Position numbers and translations under genes: made by a program. DNA of 19,845 bases, from positions 1 through 19,845 of the forward strand of contig CAMLRG010000089.1 in the NCBI GenBank assembly GCA_946482335.1, written 5' to 3'. Below the pieces are notes generated by a model, which was given only the letters and a program-made list of their open reading frames with translations, searched no databases and was not told the DNA's origin. This DNA is from an uncultured Duganella sp. (lineage in GTDB: Bacteria; Pseudomonadota; Gammaproteobacteria; Burkholderiales; Burkholderiaceae). This document shows positions 18,601-19,845 of the stretch, in pieces. Numbering within the stretch: position 1 is the first letter of the stretch; every line of letters begins with the position of its first letter.

Positions 18601-18728
18601 CCTCGCTGCTGGAAGCGACCGACAAGCTGATTGCGCTGCCGGTCGATACCGCCGCCATCCGCCAGCAGATCGACTGCATCCTGCGCGACGCCGAATGGCG
18701 TTGGAGCCGCCTGCAGCCGCAGCAATAA
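9678..18728 (+). CDS. Giant secreted mosaic protein: toroid, CarboxypepD_reg, NHL propellers, MG/CARDB, GATase-like
   Basis: This is a 3016-aa protein with a signal peptide (cleavage APARA|QD, about residue 31), so it is periplasmic or extracellular; no C-terminal anchor is seen. Order: alpha/alpha toroid with five QW-like motifs ending in QAANGSW (about 35-290, no DxDD); four carboxypeptidase-regulatory-like domains (299-628); a CARDB-like region (640-825); NHL-like blades (828-1785); an insert (1788-1890); more blades (1891-2160); TDKPEYLAGE and LDKQNYAPAD mark two macroglobulin/CARDB-like Ig domains (2255-2475), with another at 2480-2590; a GATase-like domain (2590-2810) with DGVHD where a nucleophile elbow is expected; a DUF11-like domain (2818-2930); and a helical tail. 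AGGGA abuts ATG 9678, and GTG 9684 has better spacing. The next gene, 33 nt away, is transglutaminase-like. A surface or matrix role is inferred. Confidence 0.92.
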   Translation: MNVKLVRTAAGGLLSFALLLQLMLCSAPARAQDTPLSRGLGWLQAQVQPDGALGGEAGSIATPLQARSEALYTLKLLGAPAASQAPLRQALSAEQDVSTEYMARRAWALGYGGVAQPALVEALQQRQNGDGGYGGDGGYASNVADTAWMLLAQRAGGAQPDTAAVARALAFLDANHREDGSFAVNRQASLYATLKAMLASSAWSGQPGAASFSAQSLNWLLAQRNSAGNFGNPFDNALALWVLATQTADQGILKPAVDALLASQAANGSWNEDPYLTAVALRALYLVNHPPASNGSAAVRGLVADAASGLPLAGASVQVVAGGDAATGSDANGNFNLSGIAAGSLTLRFARSGYASRDVNLTVGAGQSLSIGTVALAPATLSATLSGVVRNDSGQPLAGAVVAAGTASATTNASGAFSIGNLSPGPLTVTVTLANYRTVTLNLDVAANTSYTFSPGLTPTWKPEPTTATISGKVVNAATRAGIVGATVKVAGQTVTSTTGGAFSVANVAPGSVTIGITAPGYQAYGGSGMVVAGANAVGELALQAMPTSSTLTGTVTDGATGAAVAGASVAVQGQGAPVLTDAAGKYRIAGIAGIGFALNIGATDYFSQVVNVAMSQPGDATVDVKLQKRDSAAADISFIKVATPEHSYPASGLIPLEVLLANNGASGVSVFVTAQVLNKEGSIVHTYLGNPGISWRGQEPDNRPVALGANSTAELMLEWNTLRLPGGPYTVKARAFDDSGRVVAEASAEFEVESAARLAGGVLADPPLAQAGARLPITFSGDVVNNGNLVLPPGAMQLKVTLAAQEPVNGQTEANLRTLASGAPLQRPRKLKMAPEGWLYTVNNADGKVLRLEANGTQTVLGQFPGSGYTDAAMDSAGNIWSSNGGGNLYRLAPQGTVTRFTTTEISQIAAIGFGADGMLLAGTHSGESRLVLRAGDGKETILSRNGFSSPVGIVKDDAGNYIVANSGDGTLVKVSAADGTISPFVRNLGSPHGIARDGGGNVYVADNSTGRVLKVTPAGETSVYASGLGLPYGLAFDAAGTLYVSDTNADAIRTVQPNGTVGLYARGLGNNPMGMAYDLNGDLLVLNQGDGTLRRKDAQNNVSFVASGLNYPIAMVVLPNGDYLVTESNSQRVTRISGGVKSTFASGLASPMGIAVDGAGNVYVAEWGGNRIARFAPDGSKLGVTESLLINPYQVRAALNGDVYVRNSGSMVRYANGEYKFWHRSFNYSNWTPDVTPGTLLALSGASVVRIDSNGVVSTVRSNLPFSPTAVAVDPAGNIYLNDRGNRKIHKLDTSGTLREFATLTSYTYNNNMSDLQADKAGNLVVRTDSGFLRVSPEGALTPITFTLPHVYQWTAGKEGEIVVFNYDKTYRVNTATGAATLLMPRGAYSSNAYIAFGAVSTADELWVVDNSQYVLTAHTMDGTETARLHGFEYPIAIVSSGSEMRFVDNAERFMWFSDAAYPVYKGRFQARYLAHGNGVTYGTATTNYVNKYVGGSKGYETYYSAGGYYLGGLAVRPDGGLAVAYSADGRVVVLGPNKTVEQDFAGLRSPQGLVFDASGKLYVASSSNNMVLRFDPAAGPAGSIFARMSSPYGLALNGTGELYVTRTSGVDRVSSAGIVSNLSGQGGFNGVLVEGEQLVAANRSNSQVNKLRSAQGGWVSDVFASGLASPVAMRQGADGATLLLNTGNNTIVSYRNGKLDHLANLPSGMADFDRAPDGSLLAAGSGGNVVRVGSDGGTTNLLMNNLVNSWQMDGMAIASDSSAYLLGEDSNQRGVLYALTQRAPVQPPAVGSVVYESSVPMAELGIDGSYQKLNFGSWVPEYGGDFRIEMSRSGVPGSMQNFLHVGPNAQSQLTAARSELPPGDSILPMCLDLKGADYTTISRVEMGQVRTVSKSLTPTGMASDRAGNLYVTDSSKLYRTDASGNSTVVASGMSLAFGLAADSKENFYVASRNAATSRFEVLRIDLQGNKTVLADLGVNNAAGVQVNSRDEVLVGSTGKLLKVTQAGVVSTVTTSGFPNPRGIAVDGRDNVYAQNENHSVSMIKPDGSAVAIFSKADGVDHPYFEGDGYPNIAADCADNFYIAPFVWSRINQNGEEYSLAQVVPRTGQIARLFDTRTIAPNLSDIDYLAFDRFNNRILMWNHNDQSIWQVPVTCGAIGVQAHLVAKPGQKLSNASRPPSAIVPLPDGRTEYVWSMRDVTAQGAQVCFGTNQDGMKLGEERSTLDSGHISFQNTFASGEVTVPLKVPMVRAGNVVNIGATTDKPEYLAGESAMVTTSLGNADTSVANGDLQVDVYDAQNKLVNTVTQQQVGIPAGGTLQVNGAYAAGQLQPGVYTARAVLSENGQAVASANVDFRVLADVSQAAAVTTLALDKQNYAPADRVGITSRVIGQSANVTMENLTLAIQVYDPSNAQVFGKAHAIVQLAPGAKLDFASAFRMVNAAAGNYRVEQQLRDSAGRVLDSRSGAYAVSSSAETGYGLAGSITAMPKQVPIGDSLAFTFQVVNNGNSALDKLPLTVSLLDPVALQVQAEFPYTVDLAAGATYNGAGNWLAMGEAGRNYVAKLGATVGGKPMTLAQDAFQLLPKAKPDVKLAIEQNPLAGNRVLALVSCNDGEDDTPGSDGKPPVCVTERSQAIDAALTELEVPHLVVSSPEAFQAKLRTGQFNTYWISGKEDKMNAQQVAELRERINGGEGLIVDGVHDNRNQVFDAMTGIRYRGKIGETDLPVRFNGPLFEAQRLQSVGRAIKPDAEGSTPQAMFEGSKPNSDGPAVFSNAYGNGHALLFGFDLASSLAKQQGWLPVLRSALAAVLPQAAEVSMGGALVPLRTTITNQSEAVELEVTVQLPAGATYQSSTPEAVFDQASNTVRWKLALAAAQSVSLDLQLLAPATPGQYQLETTVSWLDKGTPVQYGDTLQRAVTVNSASQYGTAALDAIGKLAVSQQKDRKARDAAASAVQAGMESFGAGTQAGYAAAIASLLEATDKLIALPVDTAAIRQQIDCILRDAEWRWSRLQPQQ
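10572..11561 (+). repeat. Four tandem carboxypeptidase-regulatory-like domains in the giant protein
   Basis: Four units of about 80 residues begin at AAVRGLVADAASG, ATLSGVVRNDSG, ATISGKVVNAATR and STLTGTVTDGATG. Each has PLAGA/AGASV in the second strand, a Gly-x-Phe/Tyr turn and a final Gly-Tyr/Asp-Tyr. The repeats are diverged in DNA, so they are old duplications rather than recent ones. Confidence 0.75.
12159..16151 (+). repeat. About 28 NHL/SMP-30-like propeller blades in the giant protein
   Basis: From residue 828 to 2158 the protein repeats a unit of the form S-P-x-G-[IL]-A-x-D-x-x-G-N-[LV]-Y-V-[AS]-[DN], then a strand ending in a basic residue and an xDG/xAG turn. I count about 22 blades to residue 1785 and about 6 after a 100-residue insert. 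This would be four or five six- or seven-bladed propellers in series. Blades differ strongly in DNA. Confidence 0.8.
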
Positions 18729-18761
18729 AAACATACGCAAATGAAGAGCCAGGAAAACACC

Positions 18762-19845
18762 ATGTTCCGTAACAGCACCCTGCAACGCATCATTGCTTCG
18801 GCCTTGCTGACCAGCTTTGCCAGCAGCACTTTGGCGCCGGTTGTCGCTTTTGCCCAGGACTCCGCCTCGTTCACCCTGCAGCCGCTGGCCGGCACGCCCG
18901 GCCGCGGCTTGCCCGGCCTGGACGCCAACGGCATCCCGACCGGCAAAGGTTGGCAGCGCAATGCCGCCACCAATACCGCCAGCGCAACAACGGCCGCGCC
19001 GACCCAGGCATACGGCTTTGCGCTGGCGCAGCTGGAAAGCATGGCGCTGAAGGCGGACGCCGACCTGGCGGCCGGGCGCGGCAGCGATGCGCTGGCCCAG
19101 GCCACTGCGGTGCGCACCCAGTACGCCCGCCTGAAGCAGGAAGAGCCGGTGGTGGCGCAAGCCTTCGCCGCCACCGAAGCGCACCTGCGCGCCGCCGGCC
19201 TCGCCAGCGGCGAGATCCTGGCCCGTCACCAGCAGGCGGTGCAGGACTTCAACGCGCGCAATGCGGAACTGAAGGCGGCCATGGCCGCACTGGACGCAGC
19301 GGCGGTCGGCAAGGGCAGCCTGCAGCCGGCGCTGAACCAGCTGGCCAAGCTGATGAAGCAGCATTCAAGCCTGTCGGGCCAGGGCGCGCAAGGGAAAGGC
19401 CATGCGTGGGGCAGGCAAAAGAAGGCGGCACCGCCGGTAGCCATGACCGCGCGCCAGCATGAAAGGCGTTTCCCGCGTTCGGTGCTGCTGGCGGCGGCCG
19501 GCTCGCTGAGCGGCATTACGCTGCCGGATGCTATCCTGCCCGATACGGTGCAGCCGGGCGACCTGGCGGAGCAGGGCGAAGTGGTGCTGACACCCGCCGT
19601 GCGCGCACTGGCCGCCCAGCTGGGCAACAGCCCGGTCGCCATCTACAACTGGGTGCGCAACAATATCGCCTACGCGCCCGGCTTCGGCGCCATGCAGGAT
19701 GCCGACGCCACGCTGCTGGCACGGCGGGGCAATGCCACCGACACCGCCGGCCTGCTGATCGCGCTGAACCGCGCCGCCGGCATTCCTTCGCGCTATGTGT
19801 ACGGCACCATCGAAGTGCCGCTGGCGAAAGTGCAGAACTGGCTGG
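18762..19845 (+). CDS. Secreted transglutaminase-like protein, N-terminal part (open at window end)
   Basis: At least 361 codons, running off the right edge, so it has no stop in the window. The ATG at 18762 has AGGA 7 nt upstream; an in-frame ATG at 18741 would add seven residues before the signal peptide. The signal peptide is cleaved near AFA|QD (residue 31), the same AxA|QD form as in the giant protein. Residues 85-200 are helical, probably coiled-coil. Residues 277-361 match the transglutaminase-like core: IYNWVRNNIAY (294-304) and RRGNATDTAGLLIALNRAAG (321-340), followed by IPSRYVYG (341-348). Where the family has its nucleophilic Cys (Gly-x-Cys), this protein has Ala325. Related proteins often continue into RHS/YD repeats; that is expected here but not seen. 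It is cotranscribed with the giant gene. Confidence 0.85.
   Translation, partial: MFRNSTLQRIIASALLTSFASSTLAPVVAFAQDSASFTLQPLAGTPGRGLPGLDANGIPTGKGWQRNAATNTASATTAAPTQAYGFALAQLESMALKADADLAAGRGSDALAQATAVRTQYARLKQEEPVVAQAFAATEAHLRAAGLASGEILARHQQAVQDFNARNAELKAAMAALDAAAVGKGSLQPALNQLAKLMKQHSSLSGQGAQGKGHAWGRQKKAAPPVAMTARQHERRFPRSVLLAAAGSLSGITLPDAILPDTVQPGDLAEQGEVVLTPAVRALAAQLGNSPVAIYNWVRNNIAYAPGFGAMQDADATLLARRGNATDTAGLLIALNRAAGIPSRYVYGTIEVPLAKVQNWL

Noticed and set aside
13827..19364. An uninterrupted 1845-codon minus-strand frame
   Set aside because: It lies opposite two genes with signal peptides, Shine-Dalgarno sites and clear domains. Its translation is low-complexity His/Arg/Gln/Ala-rich with no domain pattern. 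Long antisense frames are expected where third positions are mostly G/C.

Overview
The window looks like chromosome of a GC-rich betaproteobacterium, most likely Oxalobacteraceae (Massilia/Duganella/Janthinobacterium type). The basis is the order hisZ - purA - phosphoribosyltransferase, a common betaproteobacterial housekeeping order, together with the protein types and the strong G/C third-position bias. The genus is inferred from memory; no search was run.

Layout. Positions 1-2065 hold the 3' end of hisZ, purA and a PRPP-binding phosphoribosyltransferase, closed by a strong hairpin terminator that also serves the convergent gene. Positions 2065-5471 are a divergent signalling pair: a minus-strand response regulator with a MerR/BldC-like DNA-binding domain, and a plus-strand 908-aa REC-GAF-GGDEF-EAL-REC protein. 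Its GGDEF motif is destroyed and its EAL domain has Lys in place of a catalytic Glu. The 71 bp between them hold overlapping divergent promoters and three TTnGAC boxes exactly 9 bp apart. Positions 5561-7149 hold a probable DUF4034-like protein translationally coupled to a MarC-family membrane protein. Positions 7256-9477 hold an MFS transporter overlapping, by ATGA, a secreted TolB/PD40-like protein.

Positions 9678-19845 hold a two-gene secreted system. The first gene is a 3016-aa mosaic exoprotein: an alpha/alpha toroid with QW-like motifs, four carboxypeptidase-regulatory-like domains, about 28 NHL-like propeller blades, MG/CARDB-like Ig domains, a degenerate GATase-like domain and a DUF11-like domain. 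It is followed 33 nt later by a signal-peptide protein with a transglutaminase-like fold that runs off the window end and has Ala where the nucleophilic Cys is expected.

The intergenic leaders before the MFS operon (7147-7255) and before the giant gene (9475-9677) share the same ordered set of boxes: CGGCGnCGCAACACT, an inverted repeat, CTGCTAAGCTAGC, a GCCC/GGGC stem and CCAGGGA. This suggests duplicated regulatory DNA and co-regulation of the two operons. The shared leaders, the giant exoprotein with its transglutaminase-like partner, and the degenerate c-di-GMP protein with its tandem-repeat operator are the best candidates for undescribed biology. I saw no tRNA, rRNA, CRISPR array or insertion sequence.
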